NCBI GenBank assembly: GCA_013433145.1
Contig: CM024181.1
Coordinates: 2,170,001 to 2,234,000, forward strand
Source of the DNA: Ascaris suum
Taxonomy: Eukaryota; Nematoda; Chromadorea; Rhabditida; Ascarididae
Direction of reading: 5' to 3'
DNA length: 64,000 nt
A model generated the notes under the pieces. The model saw only the letters and a list, made by a program, of their open reading frames with translations. It ran no database searches and was not told the DNA's origin. Of the stretch, positions 35,165 to 48,700 are shown in pieces (positions within the stretch are counted from its first letter, which is position 1; each line of letters begins with the position of its first letter). The position numbers and the translations under genes were made by a program.

Positions 35165-35728
35165 ATGTATACAACTGGATGTAACACTATGTACCCTTAT
35201 TTATCTTACTTTTATTTTTTTGAGTATTTATTTTTAATGCAACAATTTATTCTTGAAATTTATTTCTTGAGTTACATCCGACTTAGAGCAAAAAATTTGA
35301 CTGGCAGATTTTCTATAGCACTTTTAAGTGGTAACTGCTCATGGAGAAAATGATGGATCACAAGAAAGCGGAAGATGAAAAACGATCATTCCGTGGAGTC
35401 GGTATTAAAAGAAACAAATTTCATAGCTGTGGAACGTGATCCGGAAATCGAAAATATTGCGCGAACATACAATGAAATTCGGCACATATAAATTATAGGT
35501 GCCATTCTACCAACGAACCCTATCATTGAAAGCATACTTCGGGACGTCGAATGCCCTTCATTAATCGATTCAAACAAGTTGAGATTCGCGCAATATCGCG
35601 TCGGTTTTTTCCTAGCAAATATGCTGATAGAGCAGCCTCAACCGCATTCGCGAAAGTGGACAAATGAAGCACCCGGTAAATTATATCACAGTATAAAAAA
35701 GATGCTTGCAGAACTTTTCAATCATTAA
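35165..35728 (+). pseudogene. Coding-like stretch with two in-frame stops (decayed gene or missed exons)
   Basis: One plus-strand frame of 187 codons up to a final TAA at 35726 is interrupted only by TGA (35351) and TAA (35489). The parts after each stop read like normal protein: ITRKRKMKNDHSVESVLKET onwards, then a 78-codon stretch with ESILRDVECPSLIDSNKLRF and FLANMLIEQPQPHSRKW. Local G+C is higher than around it from about 35375. The first third is hydrophobic and less convincing. An acceptor-like ATTATAG just after the second stop would also allow an exon border. I do not recognise the protein. Confidence 0.35.
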
Positions 35729-35876
35729 ACGAACTCTTTGCAAGCATATTTATGCTTCTACTTCCGCTCTGTAACCTTTATGAATCTTACAAATAACAAA
35801 ACATCATCTCATCAGCGAAGATAGATTTAAATTTTTGACATCATCGTTGCGATAAAATGCTTTGCTTTTCGTTTAA

Positions 35877-35924
35877 AAGAACGAGTTCGAGAACTTCGCA
35901 AAGAACGAGTTCGAGAACTTCGCA
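35877..35924. repeat. 24-bp perfect direct repeat (2 copies)
   Basis: AAGAACGAGTTCGAGAACTT plus CGCA occurs twice back to back. Each copy carries alternating GAA and TTC blocks that resemble heat-shock factor sites. Confidence 0.9.
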
Positions 35925-38315
35925 CTTTTTGGCCAAAAGGAGGACAACTCCGACTCCCAGCTGACATCTTTTTACGTTCATTACTTTCATATATGCGTAA
36001 CCTCAATACATTTGTTTAAGAAGTAACAAACTTTTGGCATTCATCCAACACTATTCGCAAGCTAAACAATGTTGACAAGTCAAGAGCGGTGAAATAAAAC
36101 AAAAAATTGGTACTCGTATACAATCATAAATAAAGATTCAACATCAGAAAATGAAAGATACGCTATAACCTAAGGCATACTGGGAGTGGGCACATTCCAC
36201 CAAACAAATACCGTATGTTGCGCGTATGCCCCCCGAGATACTGTAAAGGTGTGAACGGTATTCCAAATAGGTATACGAAGCGATTAACGTACATTTGTGA
36301 TGGCGCCGCACTTAACTTCAAATTCCTTATGCAATGATGCACTCCGTGTAAACATACGCACACCTATCTACAACTCTTAGCACACCTAGAGTGTATCTCG
36401 GCGTTATTCTCTCTTCTTATACATCTCACTTTTAAAAAAATTCCATATTATGAATTAAATAATATATATTAACCTTATTCAATCCGGAATAAATACTTCA
36501 AGATAGTCGTTCCTCTAAAGTAGTAGTCGGACTTCGAAAATTTAGTCGGACCTGAAAACTAAAAAAAAAATCAATAGCATCTCCTAAAGAACAACGAAAT
36601 ATTAATGAAGCAAATAGAAAATGTGCAATTAATTCCTAAAAAAAATTTGATCCTAAGCATTCATAGCGCACCTAATAAAAAACCTTCGGCTGAAGTATTT
36701 TGTAACTACGACTCAAACATCGCCACCTCAGGTTAGGGAAAATTAGTTCCGATTGAACGAATTCACTAATCATTCCTATCAATTACCTTCGATGCTTTCA
36801 TTATAATACAATAACAACACATTAAAAATATACAATCATAGACATGCAGAAATGCGACATAAACATTTTCTATCTTATATTCCAAATGGATTGTATAAGT
36901 GAAACATTGAACGTGAGATGGTCGAAAAGGTGTAGAGTGTATAATGCGCATCGGCATGCAATCAGCGTTCCAATTGCCTCTCACGATATCATCATACATC
37001 TCTTCATGGGAAACATCACCACTACCCATGCACAATGGCAGCAATATGCACGCCGAACGATGACCATCCCGAAACGCTAAGAGGTCCCAGAGGTCAATGG
37101 TCACTTCTGGACACTACGACCCCTGTGGGGCGTCCGAAATTTATGAGTGATTAACAGCTTGCCCAGATGCCACAGAAATGCCAAACAATCGAAACTACAC
37201 GCATAGAGAGCATATTTTCGCGATTTATTTCATCAACCTTTCTATGCAATAATCGTTGATGAGGATCATTATAAATCGAGCTTAAATTTAACGAAAAAAT
37301 GGAAGCGATCTATTGAACTCCATTACAGCGTTCGTAACATTGCATCACAGCAAATGACCTATACTAACCGGAAGACCGAAGATGACAGAGGAGAGAGGAA
37401 AATGATGGATGTCAATGAATAAAAAACTAAAGTAAAAACCTCTGCAGGAATAAAAAAAAACCTCAAAGAAGATGCTACTCGTCACGAAATCTCGAAACCC
37501 AAGGATATCCAAAGTATATCGATTCATGCAAATCTATTTTTTTTCAATTCTTTTACATTTTTAAAAAAGTGACCATTTTCGTTTTGAAAACATTAAAACA
37601 AATATTTACGATATCCTATTGAAATTTATTAAAATATATGGAAACGAGTGTTAAAAATTTGCAACGACAGCCGTTTGCAATCGAACAATTGAAGAATTGC
37701 CAAGCAATTGTAAACTCGATGCAATTGCAATAAAACGACGCAAATGCACCTAATATTGCAACGACGAATGCAATCGACTTCCGGTCGAGAGAATTCATTT
37801 CAAGTGTGCGTAACACATGCATTCGTTAATGTGCATGAATTTAAACATGGACAAGTATGTCGATGAAGACAAACACATCGATGAATATGTTGAATAACGA
37901 CTTCGATTAAGACCTTCCCATCTCTTATTTCCATTCACCTCTCTTCACTTTCTTTCAATTTTCTTCCCAAAAGAAAACCTCAGTAAAATTATGCTAATAA
38001 AAAATAAATTTTCCTACATATAAACTATAAGAAAACATATTTCTTTGCAATAAAAAATTCTCACTTCTGTTTCTTGAATTTCCCATAAAACAACGTCAAC
38101 CTCTTAATAAAACGATTTATTCTTTCTCTTTTTTCTTAAATCAAATTATTTTATTTTTTATTGGGCAGATAATCAATCATTTAGTAAAACTTCTTCTAGG
38201 AATTACTCTCTCTTGGAGTAGAAGTGTTGAAAATTTCAAAGTAATCGAAACAATAAAATGAAAACACAACAATACGATCATCGATGCAATTCTCGTTCTA
38301 AAAACTGTTTCTTTT
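35925..38315. other. Intergenic, nothing established
   Basis: It includes two minus-strand open stretches in locally GC-richer sequence: about 36766-37104, ending AAG/GTAATT, and 36171-36363, between TAGATAG and TTAG/GTTATAG. Both read passably as protein but match nothing I know. Confidence 0.4.
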
Positions 38316-38422
38316 GAATTTACTTGATTACTTTCTACCTGAATTTACCTGATTACTTTCTATCTGAATTTACTTGATTACTTTCTATCCGAATTTACCT
38401 GATTACTTTCTATCTGAATTTA
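38316..38422. repeat. 25-bp minisatellite, 4.3 copies
   Basis: Units begin GAATTTACYTGATTACTTTC and end TAYCT/C. There are four full units at 38316, 38341, 38366 and 38391 and a partial fifth. Odd and even units share the same T/C variant, so the array probably grew as a 50-bp dimer. Confidence 0.95.
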
Positions 38423-38723
38423 CTACTCTAAATTACATTTAGTAAATTTTCGTAAACCAATAATTCCAAACGTTGCAGTCAATTACTTCACAATTAATCA
38501 TGCTCCGCTAAATATTGTTTTTTTTTAAATTCAATAATATTTAAAACTAGTATATTAAGTTATCAGTTTTTTTTTCAATTCAGTATTTTCAAATTTTCAA
38601 TCAGTTATATCGATGAATTAACATGAAAAAAAGTTTAAATATTCAAATTTTTATGAGTATTTCCACATTGTTGAGGGACAACTTACGGAAAACTGCAAAC
38701 TATGAAACATTACCATGCATTGT

Positions 38724-38816
38724 ACCTATCTGAGTAGACAATACCTTACCTTATACCTATGTAAGTAGAGAATACCTTACCTTATATCTATCTCAGTAGA
38801 CAATGCCTTACGAATG
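38724..38816. repeat. 31-bp minisatellite, about 3 copies
   Basis: Units start at 38724, 38755 and 38786 with the pattern ACCTATCTGAGTAGACAATA followed by CCTTACCTTAT. The third copy is more divergent. Confidence 0.9.
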
Positions 38817-41800
38817 CTCTGAAATGCACGAAAAGCGAAATAATGTGATTGTAAGATTCGCACAGCAAATGAACTTTCGAAGTGACTAATGGAAGTGTGA
38901 GATTTCCATTCAACAAAAAAAAAAACTTTTCGACTAGCCATATGCCAAATATTGCAATATCAACGATACTTAATTACGCCCAAAATACTCCATAACCTAA
39001 CAATATTACCAGGTAGTTTTAATGCAGCAAGTAAATACGGTTACCTATTTAATTATCAATACTAATCCATAAGCGTTAGTTATCAATTATCCGGGAAAAT
39101 GCTTAATTATGATGAAGTTTTCGAAAATGATATCAACACTAATTAATAGTCGATAATCGCTAGTTTAAAAAAAACCCTTCATTTAAAAATTTCGCTAAAA
39201 AATACATCAAAAATGGTTTGAATATTACCGCAATATACAAACACTATTAACATAAAGGTAGAGAGCTTTTAATATAAAGCTTTTAAGTCGTGATTCACAT
39301 TTCTCCATTTATTTTCCATTTACAGCAATAAATTTGCAATATGTGAAAATAATCACGAAAATGAGGGTTATTTTCTCTTTTAGCTATAACTTACAAATTT
39401 TTGTTTATATAGACACCTGATATTTGGTTCTTTTCCAATATCTAGTGGAAAGGGAAATGGAGAGGTTTGGAAGGCAACAATTCTCTTCGTTTCCGAATTT
39501 CAAATTTCATTGAAAAGTAAATAATTGACTGCTTAAATTTTGAGAAATTTACAACATTTTTTTACAATACAAGTTAATTAAATCTCATACGATTTTCTCT
39601 TAAATCTTATTTCCGTTCTTTGCAGCAAACACTAATCGGATATAGCACAAATCCTCGAAAATATCTCTACAATTGATTCGTCTTGTGTTAAACGCATAGT
39701 TCGGATGAGAAGATAGAAAGAAGCATAAACTAGCAGTAGGTACCTAGTGGACAACCTCAATGACATTGAAAGGATGTTTTTCGAGTATATGAGATAGCTA
39801 TAAGAGAGAATAACGGAAGCTGATTGCGAGGTGTAAGGCATGAGGCTTAAGGTCATTCACCACATATGATGGAGGCAAACGAAAAGGCACACATGAAGGG
39901 CAAATGATGCATGCAATTCGATGGGAAATAACGCTGAAGTGAGCAATTCGATTCGTGCAACTATTATTGGTTTCTTTTGATGCCGACAACGATCCCCTTG
40001 ACCATCCTCACTCCTCCCCTTCTCCTCTCTAAAATAAAGAGCTATTCTCATGCCCTTATTCTCATCATCATACATTAACATATGCCAAGTAGATACTCCA
40101 TTCTAGAGAATTCCATACAAAACAGCAAGATATTTATTGAGGACATACTTTCCGAACGGTAACAATTGCTTTATGCCCATAACCAATATTTGTATCTCAT
40201 TCTAAAGTTATAACACTACGAAAATAAAATATTAGAAATTTAACGAATTAACACCGTTGATTGTAGCGAATATAGCATCGATATATTTTTGCTATTGACT
40301 AGCGACGATATAAAAGAGGATTCACGTGAATTTTGGTTGAGACAATAAGCAATACATGAATTGATTCAAATTTATGCAAAATTGCAATAATTGATTATTA
40401 TTATTGTATAAATTATATTCAAATATTATAATATGATTAAATATATTTATTGCCAAAGTTAAGCGTAATGCAATCAATTATAACACAATTAAATATTATA
40501 AATACGAATTATTTGATAAATTTGATGGGAATTTTTAAAAACTATAAAATCTCCTCGTCCAACATGTCAAAATCATTTAATATATGGACGATTTGAAAAG
40601 CGTCATGTGGTCGATACGATATGCAAGAAATCAAACGTGATAATGAGATGGAATGTGACGATCAAAGAAAAAGCGATATAAGCGGAAAGAAAGACAAGTG
40701 CAACACTAATAGCGGGGGGTATATCGGTGAATACCGAATTACCGCTAACGATACTATCGCCTGAAATCTCAATCGCATTTGAAGGTGTGCTCCGCTCAAC
40801 GCTTATCTGATGTGATTAGCGCATTCAAATCCCACATTATCAATTCATATTTCCTCTATTATTATATAAAGGTCTTCTTAATATAACTATGGAATTTTGG
40901 TTTTGAACACCAAAAATTTTCGAAAATTTCAATCTGCGGAAATAAAATCCGACTGTGTAGTTCAATTAAAGAATAACTAACGAATAAGTATAGCATTAAC
41001 ACGCAAAATTTGCATATTCTAAGAGCGAAAAAATCTAAATATCATACATATAACGACAGTTCTTCGCTGTGAAGCCCAAATTCGACACCACACAATCGTT
41101 TCATATTATTCGTCTACGGGAGATTAATAATTCATCTACTGCGGGAACAAAAAAAAAATTGATAAATTCAAAACTCAGTCGAAACTTTTTTTTCTGAAGA
41201 GCGTGGAAAATACCTCCAGGCAATCATTTATTTAGACGAAAGCAATAAGTTATTGTATACTAATTCGTAGCAAAATTCAAATTTTTCTTGTCATTGCAGG
41301 TATGAGAAAGAAAACTCAAAACAAAACACCTCTGAAAATAGGATGGAAAATGGAAAAACTTTTTTCCCCGAAACAATTTCAGAGATCCAGAAAAAAAAAA
41401 CGATGCCATCCATAAATAACATCAAAAACCTAAAAATGGAAAGATAAATCTCATAGAAGATTTTGTTCGTCAATAGGGAAGAAGTGCAATTCATCAAGAA
41501 AGCTGCTCACTGTTTCGCTTCGTTGTCCTATAGCAATAACCCTCATTTAATATGCAATATCTAATAACGGACATACCTCACAATCAATACGTTTTTAGAA
41601 TATAAAAGTTACCTTTCTGGTTTCCCTCTAATCCACACTACCATTATTCAAGGGTTTTCAAAATATGAGGCATAGGAGAAGGGGAGAACGGATGGTAGAG
41701 GGTGAAGACTAACCAGGAGAAGATGGAAGGGGAGGTTCTAATTAATCAGGATATGGTGGGGGGGGGGGTGTGGGGTTCTTAACCAATCATATTCATCTTT

Positions 41801-44800
41801 CCGTTTCGATAATGTTAAAGAAATACCGATTTCGACGGCGGGAGTGTGCAGGTTGCAAATTTCGAAAGACGTTCACAGCCTACGTACCCATTCCCCTCTC
41901 GCCATTATCATAATGCGTTATGCCACTAAATATAACGATTAAACATTCGAATATAAGAATCGTAAATGGCGCATCAGTTCACACATAAAGCACGATGTAA
42001 CAAAAGGTGCCATTAGAGCGCCGAATCGGTCAAAATGGCCATCAATGAAAGGAAATAGCGACAGCCGTCACTCGTCTTAATCTCAATTACGGCTGAACTG
42101 CACTGCAGTATTAAGCGAATTAACATTGCTTTGAGCGAATTTTCGATCTCTAACATTAGCCTAGCATCCTCTTATTTTCGATCTCTAACAAAACTTTAGA
42201 TTTATATAAAATTTGAAGGATAGAATTAAAGAAATTAAAGAAATGCCCTAAAACCACCTCAAGCTTATTAAACGTCGTAAACTTGAGTCTTAGATTTAGA
42301 GAATGCTAGAAAATCGAATGTCAGCATCACAGATCACTGAAAATTGAAATCTCGAAATCATGACAATGAGGAGGTTAAAAAATAAATGAATGAATAAATA
42401 AATAAAGTCATTTGATTTCGAAAAGTCGATAAGCGATAAAGTTTTTTCGAAGGAAAAACTGGCTTTGTCTCCAAGCAGTAATCGATAGGTAAACCTGGTA
42501 AAGAGGTACGGGATTCAGGGGTCATATTTACATAGAGCGGCTTTGATGAAGCGATCCAAAGACGCGAAAATAACAGAAGGTAACGCGGTACACTTTTTAC
42601 GACTATATAGCGGAATGCGGATTAGATATACGTGTATCCTATTGCAGTCAATGTTTTAAGGTGTTGCAATATGTGTAGGAGCGGAAGATCAATGCTTAAG
42701 CGTAATTCATTCTATGCATCCAGAAAAAGCAACTCAACTAGTTTATCCAACATTAGCACCGTTGTATTAATTTTAAATTTGACAGCTTTAACCAGCCGGC
42801 TGTAAATAAGGCAAATAAAAGATGAAGCTGATTCCTGTGGAATACGAAAGTGGTGGTAGCAATGATGGCGGCGGAGGAGAGGGGAGAAGTGCGAGGGAAG
42901 TGAAAGTTCGCTAAAATATAGAATATTCCTAATTTGTATCTAGGCAATAAAACAGCAACTTTTTAATAGACCGATTACAAAAATAATAAAGAATATTACC
43001 ATTACTATTGTTACTCGTTAATACAAATGTAACAGTAAATGATTATTATTGAATGTCATACTAATAAATAGACAAAACTTTTATGTAATAACTGTCTATA
43101 ACTCAGTAAATATACAGTATTACTGTTTATCAAAAAAACGTGAAAAATGAACGCGTAGCGTGCACAATAAATGAAGAATTGAAATTGCTTCCAATAGCCC
43201 AATATTCAGCGACATGAAAGAGTTCAAATCACCTGAAACTCATTTCCATAGAACCGTTTGAAGAGGTTTTTGGAGCATAGATTCGTCCTGTACTACTAAA
43301 CGCATTCAGTGTACTTCATGATCTAACAGTTAGGGATATTCAGAATGCAGACAGACACCTATATAAGAGTATACACTCTATACTCTGTAAGTCAACTCGA
43401 ACAACAATGCACGAACCGGGAACTAGTATTGTTTAGTGACCATCAAGAATTTTGATCGATAATTACCGATGTCACCTCGGCTAATGGTCATCAAGAGCAG
43501 AAAGGTCATTAGCGACTTTTCGAAGCGTTGCTTAGGTGAGGTATCTTAATAAGCAAACCTATGGAGATGCACCTCAAGAAACGAAACAACAACCAGAAAG
43601 TAACACGAACGACACCTGATAAAACATAAATGACACCTGTTGAAACGAACAATAAGAATTGGTCGGAAGGAACTCCAACACTAATTTGCTCCACTTTGCA
43701 TCTTTTAATTGAAACTTGAATGCACTGCAACATGCCTAAGAAAAGGTCGAACTAGGATTTTATTGTCTCTGGGGAAAAATGGCGGGGAGGGGGACGGAGA
43801 GGGGAGAGAGTCATCAAGGTGAAGCCTACCCACTCCATTATTAACCCTTTAAAAATCCTTTCAATTGTAAACAGCTTATGAATGGCTATGCGTCATTACA
43901 TTTTCTTCAATTTAAGTTCTTTTTTTTTTCGACGTTACATTTGAGAGCACAAAAAAAAACATTAACTATGAAAAAAAAAGAAAAGAGAAAAAATTTCCTT
44001 CTGATATAAGAAGCAATGAAATCATTTAGAATTAAAGAAAAAAAAATATGGCATATTGAATGAGAAAAAAAAAATTGAAAAAACATCAGAAACATTTTTC
44101 GCTATAAATATTTTAATTGTCTCAATTATCAATGAAATTTTTTTTTCGTACAAAAATTTTTTTTCTTAAAAAAAATGAAATTTGAATGAATTTTTAAACC
44201 GACGAATTACGTAAAAATTATTTCCTCTTAATTCCGATAAATTTTCGCTGTGAAATTTAAAAAATTTCCGAATGAAAAAAAAATGCAGCAAAGAATTTAA
44301 TCGGTGAAGATGGCGGTAGCGAATAACAATTAAAGGTCATTGCTTTAAAAAAAACTCTTAAATAATGAGATAGGTTGGTATGCAATTCACGTTGGATAGC
44401 GGTATAGTGGTAGTGGATGTCGACCTCGGTACGCTTATCTCTTCTTCGCAATACACTCTCAACGTCACATGCAATCACACGCATCGCTTGTGGCATTCTC
44501 CCTTGTGAGACCCATTAGATTAGCATGCTTACCGTCCACCTATATATACCACCCCCCCCCCCCAACATCCCTTAAAAATTGAGTACAGGTAAAGGGCCAT
44601 CAAGTCAGCGTGACGCTTGCAAGCATACTGTCCTTCTACATATATAAACCCTCCCCGATATCCTTTTAAAAAATGAGTAAAGACATGTAACGTTGAGAAA
44701 AACGCTTCCGTCATGTAATAGACAACAAATTTATTGCTATTGTGAGCAAATCGCAACATCTGCAATAGAAATGTCAGCTAAGCAAGAAAAAAAAAAGATG

Positions 44801-45667
44801 CTCAGCAACATATATAGCGCAAAGATATTGAAATATAAAAATAAAAACTGACATTTTCGAAAAAGAGAAAATCGACGTGCAGACACACAGACAAACTTTT
44901 GCATAAGACACAGACATTTTCAATCGAATATAAACGTTTGTGAAGATGGTAATTTACTTTATTTTTTACTCAAATCGGCAAAAATCTATAGATGATATCG
45001 ATGAACTCTAGATGTGAACGACAAACTTTACCTATAGGAAAAAACATTGTGCAGATATGATCAATGAGGAGAAATCGGACAAGACGTGTAAGGTAAGCAC
45101 TCAGAAGAAAACACTCAGTGACAAGAGCTGAAGAATATCTTATTGGTGCTAAAACTATTGCCAAACTAAATTAATGACTCTCTATAACGCTTATTTCTTA
45201 CAGCTAATTTGGCCGTAAAAACAATTGCTACCCTAAACTTTTCAACCAGAAATTAAAGCCAGTTGGAACGAAAGTAGGTAAGACAAGTGCCTTCATATTG
45301 AAATACAATACCAAATCGTTCATAAGCCCTAATGGTTACTCGTTATTTTCCTCTTGAATACAGTAATCTGATTTTATGAATGTCAAAATGCTATAAGTAA
45401 CAATAATTACAGTAAAAAAGCCTGATATTCTGGACGGCATTGTAAGTGATGTCCACATAACAAAACGTACGGCTTTGCTCGATTTTATCTGCGTGGAATT
45501 CAGTTTAGAGGGAGTGCTTGAAGATGAAGAGAGAGAGAAGGAGAGAAAAAGAGGGGAGCTTCAATGTGGACACGTTGGGAGTGTGAATGAGCACAGCATG
45601 TCATTTCCTCTTCGAGCCCTGACCTAAGGGACGCCATCTACCTCGCGTTCGTAAGCAACCAGTTTTG
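38817..45667. other. Intergenic, nothing established
   Basis: AT-rich sequence with purine-rich patches (41660-41780 including a run of ten or more G; 43780-43812), a poly-C run near 44552, and many short open frames of non-coding composition. Confidence 0.5.
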
Positions 45668-45733
45668 TTTCTCTCGTAAAAGGTCACATTTTCTCTCGTA
45701 AAAGGTCACACTCCCTCTCTTAAAAGGTCATAC
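45668..45733. repeat. 22-bp tandem repeat (3 copies) carrying AGGTCA
   Basis: TTTCTCTCGTAAAAGGTCAC occurs at 45668 and 45690, and a variant at 45712. Each unit contains AAAAGGTCA, the extended half-site of monomeric nuclear receptors, at the same phase. Confidence 0.85.
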
Positions 45734-48700
45734 TAGCTACTTCTTGTGAAAAAAAAGCGAACTCGAACTGAATGGATTGGTTAAGTGACATGATGACTTT
45801 ATTAATCGTTTTAAAAATTTCCAAACATTCATACGTAAAAATCAAAACAAATAGATGTATATTACATCAGTACACCTCATATCTGCCTTAAATAACACAC
45901 CTCAGGAATTCCACATAGAAATATACTAATTTTGAAATATTTTTGAATATATTTATTCATAGAACTTCGAAAAATCGTTTTATTAAAATAAGATAAAATA
46001 TTTGTCGAAAAAATCGAAAATCGACCCATAAAAGAAATGTTTTCTCCTCGCGCACTCAATGTGACATAATTTGGAAAATTTTTATTTTTTTTCATCTGAA
46101 GAAATTTATGAAAATTAAAAAATATCGAAGATTTTTCTTTTTTATATTTGGGAAAATTTTTTTTTCTGAGAAATGAAATAATTTTCTGAGAATTCTCACA
46201 CATAATAAATAAACGTAAAGGATGAAAAGTGTTGCACCAGTGGAGTATGAATTAAAATGGCAACGAGGCGAATAAATATGCGTCGAGCGATGAGTACTTT
46301 TAAGGCTCTTTCAAGGCGCATCAATGGAGGACACAACTCGAAGCGTTGAATGGACACTTGAAAGTATCGCACATTTCGGCCAGGAATTGCTCGAATTGTT
46401 CGAGTGACCAATTTCATTTATTGTTACATTCATATTTCACATCCCTCGACGTAAAGCCCCTCACACAACAATCCTTTGAAACGTAAAATTCCCCCCTAGA
46501 TACCTTTACTGAGTATATTTTCTCATATCAAGTTCTTTCCCTTATTGAATACTTTTAATAAATGTGACTCTAAAAAATTTCATTTAGTTAAACTGCATCA
46601 CGCTAAAAAGAAATTATGATTTTATAATGAATGATATTATAAATGAAAATAATTTTTTAATTGCCTAAATTGCGTAAATTTGGGAATTTCATCGATACAT
46701 TCAAACAATATCTATTTCATACGTCTCAAAAATGGTCGAAAAAAAAGCGTTAAAAAATGCGGCAAAATTTTTCTCAATCGTTTAAAAAAAAAATCGAATG
46801 AAATATGACAATATCGGACAATTGCATATGAAACACAAAACTAGACTCAACTGAGAGAGAATCTCTTTGTTAGCGAAATGCAACGAAAAGGAGCGTACGC
46901 ACAACGAGTAGAGAGAATTAAAGAGGATTGAGAAATGAAAAAAGATTCGAATTTTCTTGAAATAAAAGAAGTTTACGTTTGAACTTTAAATTGAAAAATT
47001 GAAAATTGAAAAAATTTTACGCCTGAAATTGAATTTTATATTGTTTTTTTTTGAAAATTTTATGAAGATCAGGTTGGAAAATGTTGGGTTTAAAGATAAA
47101 CGAAAAAATAGATTTAATAAATTAAAATATTGGCTACTAATCTAATGCAAACGATAAAAAAACGCTTAAAATTTAATTTAAACGTAAAGTTTTAGTTAAA
47201 AATATAGAAAAAAATAAACTTTTTTTTATTTATTTATTCAATGAATTAAAGTTAGGAAATAAAAAATAAAAATTTAGAAGTTTAATAGTGATTTAAAACA
47301 ACGGCTAAATTCTAGAGTTCATTTCCTTTACAAATAAAGCAACGAACCGAATAAATAGATGACTTTAGACGCCAATTAAAACCAATTAAAACTAAGCCTA
47401 TAATATTTCCGCCTCCTTTGCTTATCCCACAAAAAAAAAAAACAAAAAATTCGCCGAGGAAAAATTACATATTTTTTCGAATAGCATTGATTCGTGTTGC
47501 TTTAAGCTGCTTAAAAAATGCATTTACTTTTTCGAATTGACGTAAGCCTCATCAGCAATCATTGATGAGAGATTGACAATTCGATTCCCCTCTTTCAAAT
47601 AGAGTTCCATTGAAATAAAAATTTAGTGCAGACATAAATGGATCTATACTGATAAAGGCATCGTCGCTACAGACGATGTTTTGAGAGAAGAACACAAACA
47701 TAATCGTTTTATGCTGTAAAAAGAATAATAAAATCAACAATAAAACATTCTCTCAAAGTTTCATTGAAAAAAATTCATATTTTATAGGATCATATAGGAA
47801 ATGGGCAATAATACGCTCATCAATGCTAAGAAAAATTTTACAATATTTATGACGATAAAAATGGCTATCGTTCAAATAAACTCAACTTAGAAAGCATCTA
47901 TGCGCTTTGTTCCTTTCAAAAACAACCATAAAATAAACATTAAATAAAATTTCAAAAAATGTATTTATATGTAAGCAATGCGTATTTACACATCTAAACA
48001 TATGCGAAGATAAGGTGCAAGACGAGATGGAAGAGGAGTTCAAAGTTAAGAGATAAAAGAAAGAAATTAAATAAAATAGTACGAAAGAAGGGAAATAAAC
48101 GAAATGCTGCAATTAATAACTATTATATTTATTAACAAAATCATCCAAATGAATGAATTATTTTCTTATATTTGAATATTAATTATTTTAGAATATTATG
48201 AAAAAATAAATAAATAACTAATAAAGTCGTAAAATAACACGGAAATTCCCGTACGGATTTTTTTTTTTTTTGCAAATTTCCGGCATATTCGACACGTAAT
48301 TGAGGTAGAAGACAGCAATAATGGATCGAACTTGATTAAATTGTTTTATTTAGAAATGCCTTATTAAGTCAAAAATGACGCATCGATAGACATGCGTGAG
48401 TAAAACGGAAAGCGTCACAATAACATACGACCTTCTCGTGCATAACGACGCTTGTTAATGATATACGAACGAAAAAATTCATTCGTTAAGCGTCAAATAA
48501 AAACTACATAGAAAAATAGTGAAAATTTTCCTCGCGAATTGCCAAATTTGAATTATATTTACCATTTTTTATGGAAAAAAAAATTTCCAATAATATTGTT
48601 TATGAGATTTTTATTACAATTTCAGCAAAGAAAAAAAAAATTTCCAACCACAATAAATTTCTAAACAACTATTTGAGTAAAATATTTGCGAAATTTAACT

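Noticed and set aside
36766..37104. 112-codon minus-strand frame ending in an AAG/GTAATT donor-like site
   Set aside because: It reads passably, but it starts at GTG directly after a stop and a poor acceptor; there is no partner exon and no family.
38316..38816. CRISPR-like array
   Set aside because: The repeats are contiguous, without unique spacers, so they are minisatellites in a eukaryotic genome.
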